A stretch of 60,491 nucleotides of DNA from positions 1-60,491 of the forward strand of contig NZ_JAPDPJ010000038.1 in the NCBI RefSeq assembly GCF_026013605.1, read 5' to 3'. Origin of the DNA: Plebeiibacterium sediminum (lineage in GTDB: Bacteria > Bacteroidota > Bacteroidia > Bacteroidales > Marinilabiliaceae). A model generated the notes under the pieces. That model saw only the letters and a list, made by a program, of their open reading frames with translations. It made no database searches and was not told the DNA's origin. Made by a program: the position numbers and the translations under genes. Shown in pieces: positions 36,074 to 44,494 of the stretch. The first letter of the stretch is position 1; each line of letters starts with the position of its first letter.

Positions 36074-37501
36074 TTATTCTTTTATCTTTTCAAAGGACTT
36101 GTTTAACCATTGACCCCGGTATAATCTAATGAGGAATATTAACCCTCTGAAGCATAATTCCACGCACATGGCAATCCAAACACCCCTCAAACCCATAATA
36201 GGTGCTAGTACGGCAGCTAATGTTAAGCGAACGAGCCATATACTTCCAAAGTTCATAATACTTGGTATAAAGGTATCTCCTACTCCTACAAATACTCCAT
36301 AAGCAACAATAGAAGCTGCAAACATTGGTTCCGCAAAGGCTTCAATTCGAAGTGCCATAACTCCAAGCGATAATATTTCTGCATCCGGAGTCATAAACCC
36401 CATAATTAAAGGTGCTGCAATGTACATAATGGCTCCCATTAACGTCATAACAATCATACCCAGATAAACTGTAATATGAGCAAAACGTTTGGCCAGTAGT
36501 TTTTGTCTCGCGCCAAAACTTTGACCAACAAGAGTTGTGGCTGCTTCCGCAATTCCATAGCCTGGCATGTAGCATAAACTTTCGGCTGTAATGGCAAATG
36601 AATTTGCTGCTATGGATGCAACTCCTAGTGGGGCAACAATTACAGTAGATAATATCTGAGCGCCCATAATAACAGAGTGCTCCAGAGTCATTGGCACACT
36701 AATTCTAACTGCTTTTCTTAATATTCTGGCTTCAGGTCTGAAACTACCTTTTTCTGTGGTTAACCGTAAGTTCTTATCCTTAGTAAACAGGTACCATAAC
36801 AGCATGATTGCAGTTACTAAATAAGCAATGGCTGTACCCAAAGCAGCTCCAACTACACCTAGATTTGCTCCGGGAACATAGATATCTAATCCCAAAACAT
36901 TAAGTTCCCGTGATGGAAAAATCAGAAAAAAGTTAAATATCACATCCAGAAAGCACATTAAAACGTTCAGAATACTGGGAACATGTACATTTCCGCTACT
37001 TCGGAGCATACCACTTGCTAAAAAATTGAGTTGTAATGCTGGAAGTGATAGTATAAATATAAGAAAGTACCGAGAAGCATCTTCAACAATTGATTCATCT
37101 CCCCCCAACCACAGTGGTAATTTATGTGCTATGGATGCTCCAATTGCTACCATTACGAGACTGAAGAGCAATGAGGCCATTAACGATTGTCGTAATACAG
37201 CTCTGGCATTTTTGGGTTCACCGGCACCTATTAAATGCGCTACTTGTACAGAAAAACCTGCTGCCACAGTAGTACAAATTCCCCAGAACAACCAGGTAGA
37301 GGTAATGACAAGACCAATGGAAGCAGAAGCATGAGCTCCTAAACTTCCTACCATTGATGCATCAATATATTGCATGATCATGGATGATAGTTGTGCTATA
37401 ATAGTAGGTATACTTAAAAGCACAACCAAATGCAGTTGTTGCTTGAATGTCATTGGTCGCTTCTTTTGAATCAGCGACAACAAATAATCACTTTTTTTCA
37501 A
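36074..37501 (-). CDS. MATE family efflux transporter
   Basis: A 475-residue cation/drug antiporter with twelve expected membrane spans. Family features: LSIPTIIAQLSSMIMQYIDASMVGSLG at the N-terminus, then VAHLIGAGEPKNA, and in the second half VGQSFGARQKLLAKR. Start: the frame begins at TTG (37501) with residues SLIQKKRPMTFKQQL, resembling relatives, so I keep it; the first ATG is 37453. It follows PatB by 44 bases and DUF3737 lies further upstream, so these three genes probably form one operon driven by the tandem-site promoter at 39688-39753. Likely exports toxic compounds. Confidence 0.9.
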   Translation of the reverse strand: MKKSDYLLSLIQKKRPMTFKQQLHLVVLLSIPTIIAQLSSMIMQYIDASMVGSLGAHASASIGLVITSTWLFWGICTTVAAGFSVQVAHLIGAGEPKNARAVLRQSLMASLLFSLVMVAIGASIAHKLPLWLGGDESIVEDASRYFLIFILSLPALQLNFLASGMLRSSGNVHVPSILNVLMCFLDVIFNFFLIFPSRELNVLGLDIYVPGANLGVVGAALGTAIAYLVTAIMLLWYLFTKDKNLRLTTEKGSFRPEARILRKAVRISVPMTLEHSVIMGAQILSTVIVAPLGVASIAANSFAITAESLCYMPGYGIAEAATTLVGQSFGARQKLLAKRFAHITVYLGMIVMTLMGAIMYIAAPLIMGFMTPDAEILSLGVMALRIEAFAEPMFAASIVAYGVFVGVGDTFIPSIMNFGSIWLVRLTLAAVLAPIMGLRGVWIAMCVELCFRGLIFLIRLYRGQWLNKSFEKIKE

Positions 37502-37545
37502 TGGCTATCTTATCCGTGTGTTTTTACTTTATTTTTTTGAGTCGA

Positions 37546-38727
37546 TTACTTTTCTGCAAGAATCTTTTTTAAAGCTTTTTCTGTTCTTTTTAATCCTTCG
37601 AACAAAGTATCTTTAGGACATGCTATATTTAATCGCATAAAGCCCTCTCCTGCTTTTCCATAGATAATACCTTCATTTAGTCTGATATTCTCAACTTCAA
37701 TCATTTTATCTAGAAGTTCTTTCGAAGTCATATTTAAAACCGAACAATCAATCCACATTAAATAAGTGGCCTCAAGTGGTAAAACCGGGAATTCAGGAAG
37801 TTTTTCTGCAAAAAAATTCTTAACTATCTGGTAGTTATCCCAAAGATAGTCCTTCAAATCATCCAACCATATTTCTGAATCAGGATGTGTATAAGCGGCA
37901 ATAAGTGCTTCAATAGCAAATGGGCTAATATCACAAACTTCATTAATATTTATGGCTTTATCAATTTTTTGTCTGATTTCAGGATTATAGGCAAGTATAT
38001 TTGCGACTTGCAAACCTGCTAAATTGAAAGTTTTACTTGGTGCAATACATGTAGCAGAATTTTCAAGAAATTCCTGACCTAAAGATGCAAAAGGAACATG
38101 TGTATGTCCTTTATGTACCAAATCACAATGTATTTCATCTGATATTACAAAAACATTATTTTTAATACATATTTCCCCTACTCTTTTCAATTCTTCTTTT
38201 GTCCATGCCCTACCGGCCGGATTATGGGGATTGCACAATAATAAAACCTTGGCTTTTGGATCTGCAGCCTTTATCTCTAAATCATCAAAGTTTATAGAAT
38301 AAGTACCATCAGCATAAACTAAATCGTTCGAAACACTTTCGCATTGGTTATTCCTGATAGAAGAGAAAAAACAATTGTAAACAGGTTCCTGAACAATTAC
38401 TTTATCGCCAGGTTGAGTCATGGCTAAAATAATTGCAGAAACGGCTGGTACAACTCCAATTGTATAAATCATCCACTCCTTTTCAATTTGGAAGTGGTGC
38501 CTTCTGCTAAACCAGTCAATCACCGCGTTGTAATATGGTTCAGGTACATTAGCATAGCCAAATACTCCATGTTGCACTCTTTGGGCTAGTGCATCAATAA
38601 TAGGAGGAGCTGTTTTAAAATCCATATCAGCTACCCACATGGGCAATACTTCGCTGTTTTTATTTGTATCCCATTTGTAGGAGTTACTTCCTTTGCGATT
38701 TACTATTTCGTCGAAATTAAATTTCAT
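37546..38727 (-). CDS. MalY/PatB-type PLP aminotransferase (cystathionine beta-lyase-like)
   Basis: A 393-residue class I/II PLP enzyme. It has the MalY/PatB opening LPMWVADMDFKTAPPII, GVFGYANVPEPYY, LLLCNPHNPAGRAWTKEEL, the aspartate region VISDEIHCDLV, and the PLP lysine in APSKTFNLAGL. C-S lyase activity on cystathionine or S-conjugates is the usual role. It lies 69 bases after DUF3737 and 44 bases before a MATE pump in the same direction. This would allow cleavage of S-conjugates followed by export; that link is inference. Confidence 0.93.
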   Translation of the reverse strand: MKFNFDEIVNRKGSNSYKWDTNKNSEVLPMWVADMDFKTAPPIIDALAQRVQHGVFGYANVPEPYYNAVIDWFSRRHHFQIEKEWMIYTIGVVPAVSAIILAMTQPGDKVIVQEPVYNCFFSSIRNNQCESVSNDLVYADGTYSINFDDLEIKAADPKAKVLLLCNPHNPAGRAWTKEELKRVGEICIKNNVFVISDEIHCDLVHKGHTHVPFASLGQEFLENSATCIAPSKTFNLAGLQVANILAYNPEIRQKIDKAININEVCDISPFAIEALIAAYTHPDSEIWLDDLKDYLWDNYQIVKNFFAEKLPEFPVLPLEATYLMWIDCSVLNMTSKELLDKMIEVENIRLNEGIIYGKAGEGFMRLNIACPKDTLFEGLKRTEKALKKILAEK

Positions 38728-38796
38728 AAATGTCTATTCGAATTTACTTTATGTATTTAGGAATCCAGAAAGTCTTAATTATTTCATTTGAAGTGA

Positions 38797-39654
38797 TTAA
38801 GCATTCACTTCATTTTTTACTTGAATCAAGCAATCTCCGGGTTTTTTACAGTTTTCATCAATAATAATCTCACCGATACTTTCTGCAATAATTTCTCCAC
38901 TTCGTGGATTTTTAACACTTACTATAGGACTATTAATTTCAGCTTTCAATGTACTATATTCAAAGGCTAAATCAGCATCATCTTTCATAATACAGTTTTC
39001 CATTATTAAATTTTGTGCATAGCATAATGGTTGAGTTCCACTGATAACACAATTAACTAAACGTAAGTTTTTTGAGTGCCATCCTAAATACTCACCCTCA
39101 ATAACTGAATCATAAACCGTTACATTTTCAGTATTCCAGAATGCATCTTTTGTTTTGAGATTTGAGTTGCGAATTTCTACATTTTTAGTGTACTGAAAAC
39201 TATAGTTTCCTTGTAAAGTAAGGTTGTCTACTTTAATATTTTCGCAATTTTTAAAAATATAATCTCCATTCTGAACTTCTACATCCTTAAACTCAATGTT
39301 TCTGCACCACCATGTACATTCTTGTGCATCAGTTAATTTTACATTTTCAACATATAAACCATCAATTTCACGAAACATTTTAGGCGCTTCAACACGCGTA
39401 TTAACCATACGTAAATCATCACAATACCAAATGGCAGCTCTACCTCCTTCTGTAAATAATGAATCATCAATTACAGAATGAGAATTGTGCCAAAATGGAT
39501 ATTTACCCATAAATACACAGTTTACTGCATGTATATTACTTGACTCCTTTAAAGCTGATTCTCCTGTATAAATTTTTACGTTTTGTAATTTTAAATTGTT
39601 TGATGCAAATAATGGTCTTTCTCCCTCAAAAGACTTGTTTTCTACTATATTCAT
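38797..39654 (-). CDS. DUF3737 family protein
   Basis: A 285-residue protein of the DUF3737 family, with repeats expected to form a right-handed beta-helix: CVFMGKYPFWHNS, GRAAIWYCDDLRMVNT, FKDVEVQNGDYIFKNCENI and NVEIRNSNLKTKDAFWNTENV are successive coils. I chose the ATG at 39654 (MNIVENKSFEGERPLFAS); the frame opens to 39744 but that part covers the promoter and operator. Its function is not established. It is the first gene of a probable operon with PatB and MATE. A tandem operator (39717-39753) sits just upstream. Confidence 0.85.
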   Translation of the reverse strand: MNIVENKSFEGERPLFASNNLKLQNVKIYTGESALKESSNIHAVNCVFMGKYPFWHNSHSVIDDSLFTEGGRAAIWYCDDLRMVNTRVEAPKMFREIDGLYVENVKLTDAQECTWWCRNIEFKDVEVQNGDYIFKNCENIKVDNLTLQGNYSFQYTKNVEIRNSNLKTKDAFWNTENVTVYDSVIEGEYLGWHSKNLRLVNCVISGTQPLCYAQNLIMENCIMKDDADLAFEYSTLKAEINSPIVSVKNPRSGEIIAESIGEIIIDENCKKPGDCLIQVKNEVNA

Positions 39655-39687
39655 TTCTTTAGTGTTTTTGTTAAATTTTACAGGATA

Positions 39688-39753
39688 CAAATATGTAGGT
39701 ATCTTATAAAATAAATTGACCATAATTACGGTAGTATTTACCATTATTACGGA
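39688..39753 (-). promoter_or_regulatory. Site A: tandem 21-bp-spaced operator and -7 box before DUF3737
   Basis: In the gene's sense, half-sites TCCGTAATAATGGTAA (39753-39738) and ACCGTAATTATGGTCA (39732-39717) start 21 bases apart. After 21 bases comes CATATTTG (39695-39688), a near match to the -7 box TAnnTTTG. The same half-site recurs at sites B, C, C' and D. The geometry fits an AraC-family activator abutting the -33 region. Confidence 0.65.
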
Positions 39754-39936
39754 ACGTTGTTTTTAAGCCTCATTATCACCACATTCACGCTCTACATTCA
39801 TAAATATAAAAGTATATTCTTCGGTAGTTAAAAGTAAACTTGTTCTACTCACTTGTATATAATCAGTAGTATTGGACAACGATTAATAATAGAATTCTAA
39901 CGTTGCAGATAGGAATAGGTTCAATGCTATTTACAA

Positions 39937-40710
39937 CTATTTTAATATTGAATTGGTAGCATTTTCATTAATGAAGTCCCGTGGTGTATATCCTGTATAT
40001 TTTTTAAACGTTCTACTGAAATTACTGGCTGAATTATATCCAACTTCAAAAGCAACATCGGCTATATTATCTCTGTGTTCTGAAAATAATTCTATAGCAT
40101 GGATAATTCGTAAGTAATTCAGGTAATTAACAAAGCTAATATTTTCTTTCTTAAACAAACGAGTCAAATTTCTAATAGTAAAACCAAATTCGTCTGCAAC
40201 CTTTAATAAGGTAATATCTTCCTTAAAATTGCTTTTAAGATAATTTAAAACCAAAGCAAGACGTTCGTTTTTTGGTTCAATCAGACCTTTCACAGGTAAC
40301 GAATATTGTTGTTTTGAATTAATGATCAATCCTAAAAATGAATCAATAAATTTGTAGAAAATAACATCTGTGGCAGGATCAACAATGTGGTTTTGCTTAC
40401 TAATATATCTGATGTTTTCAATAATAAAATCGTTGGAATTGAGAGAAATATATTGCTCAAAATGAATATCAGAAGGAAAGTATATTAAAAACATTTTAAC
40501 CTTCTCGTTTCTACTATATATATTATGTATATGTCCTTTAGGGATCAGACCAATAAAACCTTCAGGCAAAAAGAATTCTGTAGTATCCACCTTTACATGC
40601 GAAGTACCTTTTATCATATAAATTAATTGATGATGATAGGTATGCTTATGCGTTTTTAAAGTCAGATATTCAATATCTGTGGTTTTTAAAAATATTTTCT
40701 TTTGTTCCAT
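39937..40710 (-). CDS. AraC-family transcriptional regulator
   Basis: A 257-residue regulator. I prefer the ATG at 40710 (MEQKKIFLKTTDIEY) to the TTG at 40740. The N-terminal cupin-like sensing domain has KTHKHTYHHQLIYMIKGTSHV and PEGFIGLIPKGHIHNI. The C-terminal double helix-turn-helix (about 155-255) includes DITLLKVADEFGFTIRNLTRLF and the signature second HTH IADVAFEVGYNSASNFSRTFKKYTGYTPRDF. It is divergent from the phenolic acid decarboxylase gene and close to operator site A. It is a strong candidate for the protein that binds the 21-bp tandem sites, but the second AraC gene (43508) is an alternative. Confidence 0.92.
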   Translation of the reverse strand: MEQKKIFLKTTDIEYLTLKTHKHTYHHQLIYMIKGTSHVKVDTTEFFLPEGFIGLIPKGHIHNIYSRNEKVKMFLIYFPSDIHFEQYISLNSNDFIIENIRYISKQNHIVDPATDVIFYKFIDSFLGLIINSKQQYSLPVKGLIEPKNERLALVLNYLKSNFKEDITLLKVADEFGFTIRNLTRLFKKENISFVNYLNYLRIIHAIELFSEHRDNIADVAFEVGYNSASNFSRTFKKYTGYTPRDFINENATNSILK

Positions 40711-40782
40711 CCAATATCTATTAATGTCCTTATTTGTCAATAATAGGTCTTTTTATACAATAAATAACATATTAAAGGCAAA

Positions 40783-40790
40783 TATCTTTG
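40783..40790 (+). promoter_or_regulatory. Predicted -7 box of padC
   Basis: TATCTTTG fits TAnnTTTG, 28 bases before the padC ATG. No clear -33 TTG at the right distance, and no copy of the tandem operator here, which suggests an activator-dependent or differently controlled promoter. Confidence 0.4.
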
Positions 40791-40818
40791 TAATGTTTAA
40801 AACATAAATATAATTGAC

Positions 40819-41334
40819 ATGGAAAATATTAAAGATTTAGAAGAGTTTATAGGGGGTCATTTTATATATACATATGACAATGGATGGAATTATGAATTGT
40901 ATGTAAAAAATGAAAATACAATAGATTACAGAATTCACAGTGGAATGGTTGGTGGTCGTTGGGTAAGAGATCAGGAAGTACATATTGTAAAATTAACAGA
41001 TGGCGTATTTAAAGTATGCTGGACTGAGCCAACAGGAACTGATGTTAGTTTAGATTTTATACCAAATGAAAATAAATTACACGGTGTTATCTTTTTCCCA
41101 AAATGGGTACACGAACATCCTGAAATCACAGTACGCTATCAAAATGATTTTATTCCGTTGATGGAAGAATCTCGTGAAAAATATGAAACATACCCTAAAT
41201 ATGTTGTTCCTGAATTTGGTAAAATTTTCTTTAAAAAGAATGAAGGAGCAAATAATGAAAAAGTAGTTTCAGAAGCTCCATATGAAGGAATGATAGAAAA
41301 AATGGTAAGTGGAGAATTAAGTTTTACGGAATAA
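40819..41334 (+). CDS. padC: Phenolic acid decarboxylase
   Basis: A 171-residue cofactor-free decarboxylase that converts p-coumaric, ferulic and caffeic acids to vinylphenols. The sequence follows the Bacillus PadC pattern closely: [52 protein letters not shown] and [19 protein letters not shown]. The known catalytic residues are all present: Tyr17, Tyr19, Arg47 and Glu70 (Bacillus Tyr11, Tyr13, Arg41, Glu64). It has a six-residue N-terminal extension. In Firmicutes padC is usually under PadR; here the divergent neighbour is an AraC regulator. A terminator follows. Confidence 0.95.
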   Translation: MENIKDLEEFIGGHFIYTYDNGWNYELYVKNENTIDYRIHSGMVGGRWVRDQEVHIVKLTDGVFKVCWTEPTGTDVSLDFIPNENKLHGVIFFPKWVHEHPEITVRYQNDFIPLMEESREKYETYPKYVVPEFGKIFFKKNEGANNEKVVSEAPYEGMIEKMVSGELSFTE

Positions 41335-41380
41335 TATCCTTTTCATTTCATACTTTCATTGTTTAAAATTTCAATATTAA

Positions 41381-41417
41381 TAAGTGTTGCAGAATATTTT
41401 GCAGCACTTATTTTTTT
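41381..41417 (+). terminator. Intrinsic terminator
   Basis: TAAGTGTTGC pairs with GCAGCACTTA (41401-41410) with single-base bulges, followed by seven T. Closes padC. Confidence 0.8.
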
Positions 41418-41572
41418 GTGCTTTGATCAACCTGATTTATTAAAAAATACGCTCAAGCATACTATGCTACTTCCTAGGTAATTATAGATCATATTTCTCT
41501 TTACTAAAAGATATACAGAAAGCTGTCATAAGCTAAAAAACATCACTTTATCTTCCTATTTGAGTCTACCAT

Positions 41573-41656
41573 TTACCTGAATTACTGAATTACTTACCTA
41601 TATTCCGGAATGTAAATACCAAGATTAACACCCTAAAGAATAGTTTATTATGTTTG
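41573..41656 (+). promoter_or_regulatory. Site B: tandem operator and -7 box before the alcohol dehydrogenase
   Basis: TTACCTGAATTACTGA (41573-41588) and TTACCTATATTCCGGA (41594-41609) start 21 bases apart. They are the reverse complement of the site A/D half-site. A TATGTTTG -7 box lies at 41649-41656, 39 bases beyond, so the operator is inverted and more distant than in sites A, C' and D. The stretch 41335-41740 holds no gene, only the padC terminator and this element. Confidence 0.6.
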
Positions 41657-41740
41657 TATCGGAATTATATTTAAATCCAATCAACAAAAACACTTTTATT
41701 ATAAAATATTGCCTGGTATGAGGCATTAATATAAGATATT

Positions 41741-42913
41741 ATGAATTTAGATTTTACTTATCACAACCCAACAATAATACATTTTGGGAAAGATGCTTTA
41801 AATAATTTAAAAGCAGAGTTAGCTAATTATGGAGATACTATAATGTTGGCTTATGGTAAAGGTTCTATTAAAAAAATAGGTCTTTACGATCAGGTGGTTT
41901 CTATTTTAAAAGAATGTGGAAAGAACATTGTGGAAGTTACAGGTATCATGGCTAATCCAACTTACGAAAAAGTAAAAGAAGGTGCTAAAATTGTTAGAGA
42001 TAATAATGTAGACCTTATTCTTGCTGTTGGTGGAGGTTCGGTTATAGATTGTGCAAAAGGTATTTCAGTTGCAGCATATTGCGAGGAAGATGCATGGACT
42101 AAATATTGGTTACAATTTAAACCTGTAGATAATAAAATTGTGCCTGTTGCATCTATCCTTACTCTTGCAGGAACAGGATCTGAAATGAATGGTGGTTCTG
42201 TAATCACTAACGATGATATGAAATTAAAGATGGGACGAGTGTTCCCTCCTAATGTATATCCTACATTCTCTATCTTAAATCCTGAGTATACATACTCATT
42301 ACCGAAATATCAGATGGTAAGTGGTATTTTTGATATGATGTCGCACTTAATGGAAGCTTACTTTTCAGGTGAGGACGATGTAACTTCTGATTATGTGGTA
42401 GAAGGTGTACTACGTTCTATCATTCACAGTGCTAAAATTGCTATTGAAAATCCTGAAGATTACGAATCAAGAAGTAACCTGATGTGGAGTGCAACACTTG
42501 CTATGAATCCTTTAATGGGTTTAAGTAAACCTCAGGACTGGCAGGTTCACATGATTGAACACCAGATTGGTGCTTATACCGACTGTGCTCATGGTATGGG
42601 ACTAGCTGCAGTATCACTTCCTTATTATCGTTTTATTTATAAAAACGGATTAGATAAATTTGTTCGTTTTGCTACTCAGGTATGGGGTGTTGATACAGAA
42701 GGAAAAACAAAAGAAGAGATAGCTCTTGCTGGTATTGATGCATTAGAAGCGTTTGTTAAAGAATGCGGTATAGTTATCAATTTAAAAGAGCTAGGAGCAA
42801 CTGAAGAGATGTTACCTGCAATTGCAGAATCTACAGTTATTTTAGGAGCGTATAAAAAACTGACTTCAGATGATATTCTGGAAATATTAAAAGCTGCTTT
42901 TGTAGCAGAATAA
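41741..42913 (+). CDS. Iron-containing alcohol dehydrogenase (BDH/YqhD-like)
   Basis: A 390-residue group III alcohol dehydrogenase, probably reducing aldehydes with NAD(P)H. The nucleotide motif GGGSVIDCAKGI is near residue 97, and the LTLAGTGSEMNGGSVIT segment is typical. Metal ligands are visible as FDMMSHLMEAY (Asp and His near 197 and 201) and EHQIGAYTDCAHGMGLA (His near 273 and 287). The gene has the B-type tandem operator upstream. A cyclophilin-like gene follows 118 bases downstream. Its place in the putative regulon suggests removal of reactive aldehydes, which is inference. Confidence 0.94.
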   Translation: MNLDFTYHNPTIIHFGKDALNNLKAELANYGDTIMLAYGKGSIKKIGLYDQVVSILKECGKNIVEVTGIMANPTYEKVKEGAKIVRDNNVDLILAVGGGSVIDCAKGISVAAYCEEDAWTKYWLQFKPVDNKIVPVASILTLAGTGSEMNGGSVITNDDMKLKMGRVFPPNVYPTFSILNPEYTYSLPKYQMVSGIFDMMSHLMEAYFSGEDDVTSDYVVEGVLRSIIHSAKIAIENPEDYESRSNLMWSATLAMNPLMGLSKPQDWQVHMIEHQIGAYTDCAHGMGLAAVSLPYYRFIYKNGLDKFVRFATQVWGVDTEGKTKEEIALAGIDALEAFVKECGIVINLKELGATEEMLPAIAESTVILGAYKKLTSDDILEILKAAFVAE

Positions 42914-42943
42914 TTAAGATATGTTATAGTTAGAGGTGCATGT

Positions 42944-42985
42944 GGAGTTGTTGTTTTTGATTGATAATTCTTAAATAACAACTCC
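42944..42985. terminator. Stem-loop between the alcohol dehydrogenase and cyclophilin-like genes
   Basis: GGAGTTGTT (42944-42952) pairs with AACAACTCC (42977-42985) across a 24-base loop. An outer GTTATA/TATAAC pair extends it. Only a short T-run follows, so it may be a weak terminator or processing site. Confidence 0.45.
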
Positions 42986-43031
42986 TTTGTTATAACTCAA
43001 CTAATTTGAAATTGCATTAATATAAATTACA

Positions 43032-43388
43032 ATGCCAACTCCAATTGTACTTAAAGTAAACGATACTATTATACCAGCAACTTTAAACGAAACCGTTGCT
43101 GCACAGGATTTTAAAAAGAGATTACCGTTTGTTGTTTCAGGATACAGATCAACATTTGACTATTGCTGTACTGCCGATAGCGGAAAATTTGATCCAAAAG
43201 AAAAACAAGCCGGATGGAAAAATGGTGATATCACTTTAGCCGGAGGCTGGTTTGCTGTATTGTTTGATGGTGAAGAACAATCAGAAAGTTACACTGACAT
43301 TATGATTATTGCTCACATAGATGATGAGCATCTTCATCTGGTAAGAAGCTTACCACAGAACGTAACTTTTACCGTAGAATTAGCATAA
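43032..43388 (+). CDS. Cyclophilin-like fold protein (118 aa)
   Basis: A small cytoplasmic protein resembling the Cyclophilin_like2 family: IVLKVNDTIIPATLNETVAAQDFKKRLPF is the typical strand-helix start, followed by WKNGDITLAGGWFAVLFDGEEQ and a C-terminal beta segment. It has two adjacent Cys (DYCCTADSG) that are unusual for the family. Function of these proteins is not settled; peptidyl-prolyl isomerase activity is doubtful. It follows the alcohol dehydrogenase in the same direction and may share its transcript. Confidence 0.75.
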   Translation: MPTPIVLKVNDTIIPATLNETVAAQDFKKRLPFVVSGYRSTFDYCCTADSGKFDPKEKQAGWKNGDITLAGGWFAVLFDGEEQSESYTDIMIIAHIDDEHLHLVRSLPQNVTFTVELA

Positions 43389-43483
43389 AAAATAACAGCT
43401 CATAAAAGTATAATGAATTACCTGAAATAATAAAGTCGCTGAAAAAACTGGCTTTTTCAATTACATTCAAGTAAATAGTTCAT

Positions 43484-43491
43484 TAAATTTG
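43484..43491 (+). promoter_or_regulatory. Predicted -7 box of the second AraC gene
   Basis: TAAATTTG matches TAnnTTTG, 16 bases before the ATG at 43508. A consensus -33 element is not clear. Confidence 0.4.
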
Positions 43492-43507
43492 TAAAAAACA
43501 TAGTGCC

Positions 43508-44404
43508 ATGAGTAATATAACTAAAGTAGATTCTATTACAGAATACAACAATATGGTGGGAATAGAAACACTTCATCCTTTAGTAAGTGTTATAGATTTT
43601 TCCAAAGCAGAGCCATTTCACTATTCTAAAACTCACATGAATATTTATGCCATCTTTTTAAAAGATATTAAGTGTGGCAACATGACTTATGGCATCAATA
43701 ATTATGACTATGAAGAAGGTACATTGATATTTGTTTCTCCAGGACAGGTTTTTGGTGTGGAAGGTGATGGTAAACCCAAAAAAGGAGCCGGAACAGCGTT
43801 ACTTTTTCATCCGGATTTGATTCATGGAACATCATTAGGTAAGCACATTGATGAATATACTTTCTTTTCGTATGAAGTAAATGAGGCATTGCACTTATCT
43901 GCCAGAGAACGAGAAGTAATAAATGAGTGTTTTAAAAATATTACTTATGAGCTGGAACATGCCATTGACACTCATAGTAAAACATTAATTGTTTCGTATA
44001 TAGAGCTTTTCTTAAACTATTGTAAGCGTTTTTACGAGCGTCAGTTTGTAACTCGTAACCATGTTAACAAAGATATTTTAGCGCGATTTGAGACAGTTTT
44101 AAAAGAGTATTTTGCCTCAGAGCAACCTCTTTTATCAGGATTACCATCGGTTAAATACTGTGCAGAAAAGTTATTTATCTCATCTAATTACCTGGGTGAT
44201 TTATTAAAAAAAGAAACAGGAAAATCTGCTCAGGAGCATATTCAGTTGAAACTAATTGATGTGGCGAAAGAAAAGATTTTTGATTCAGAGAAATCTATTA
44301 GTGAAATAGCTTATGAATTAGGTTTTAAACATCCACAGCACTTTACAAGAATGTTTAAAAAGAGTGTAGGAATGTCTCCAAGTGAGTATCGCAATATGAA
44401 TTAA
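43508..44404 (+). CDS. AraC-family transcriptional regulator
   Basis: A 298-residue activator. The N-terminal part (about 1-190) is a ligand-sensing cupin-like domain with EEGTLIFVSPGQVFGVEG. The C-terminal HTH pair (about 200-298) has YCAEKLFISSNYLGDLLKKETG and the signature ISEIAYELGFKHPQHFTRMFKKSVGMSPSEYR. It lies 119 bases after the cyclophilin-like gene and carries its own -7 box. Like the other AraC protein at 39937 it could recognise the tandem 21-bp sites around this region. Confidence 0.92.
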   Translation: MSNITKVDSITEYNNMVGIETLHPLVSVIDFSKAEPFHYSKTHMNIYAIFLKDIKCGNMTYGINNYDYEEGTLIFVSPGQVFGVEGDGKPKKGAGTALLFHPDLIHGTSLGKHIDEYTFFSYEVNEALHLSAREREVINECFKNITYELEHAIDTHSKTLIVSYIELFLNYCKRFYERQFVTRNHVNKDILARFETVLKEYFASEQPLLSGLPSVKYCAEKLFISSNYLGDLLKKETGKSAQEHIQLKLIDVAKEKIFDSEKSISEIAYELGFKHPQHFTRMFKKSVGMSPSEYRNMN

Positions 44405-44425
44405 GCTAATATTGATAAAAAAACA

Positions 44426-44462
44426 AAAACTCGACTTCTTTGATTTGAAATCGAGTTTTTTT
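44426..44462. terminator. Bidirectional intrinsic terminator
   Basis: AAAACTCGA (44426-44434) pairs with TCGAGTTTT (44451-44459) with A and T runs outside. Separates the converging AraC and chemoreceptor genes. Confidence 0.8.
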
Positions 44463-44494
44463 ATGCATTAATAAACAGGCTAATGTTTCTATCC

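Noticed and set aside
40711-40818. A tandem AraC site between the AraC gene and padC
   Set aside because: Expected from the layout, but none of the sequence matches the half-site; only a -7 box is visible.
40819-41334. A MoaF-like reading of the padC product
   Set aside because: The whole sequence follows phenolic acid decarboxylase with all four catalytic residues, so the lipocalin-like MoaF label is not needed.
43417-43432. TTACCTGAAATAATAA before the second AraC gene, resembling the tandem half-site
   Set aside because: Only partial identity and no partner 21 bases away on either side.
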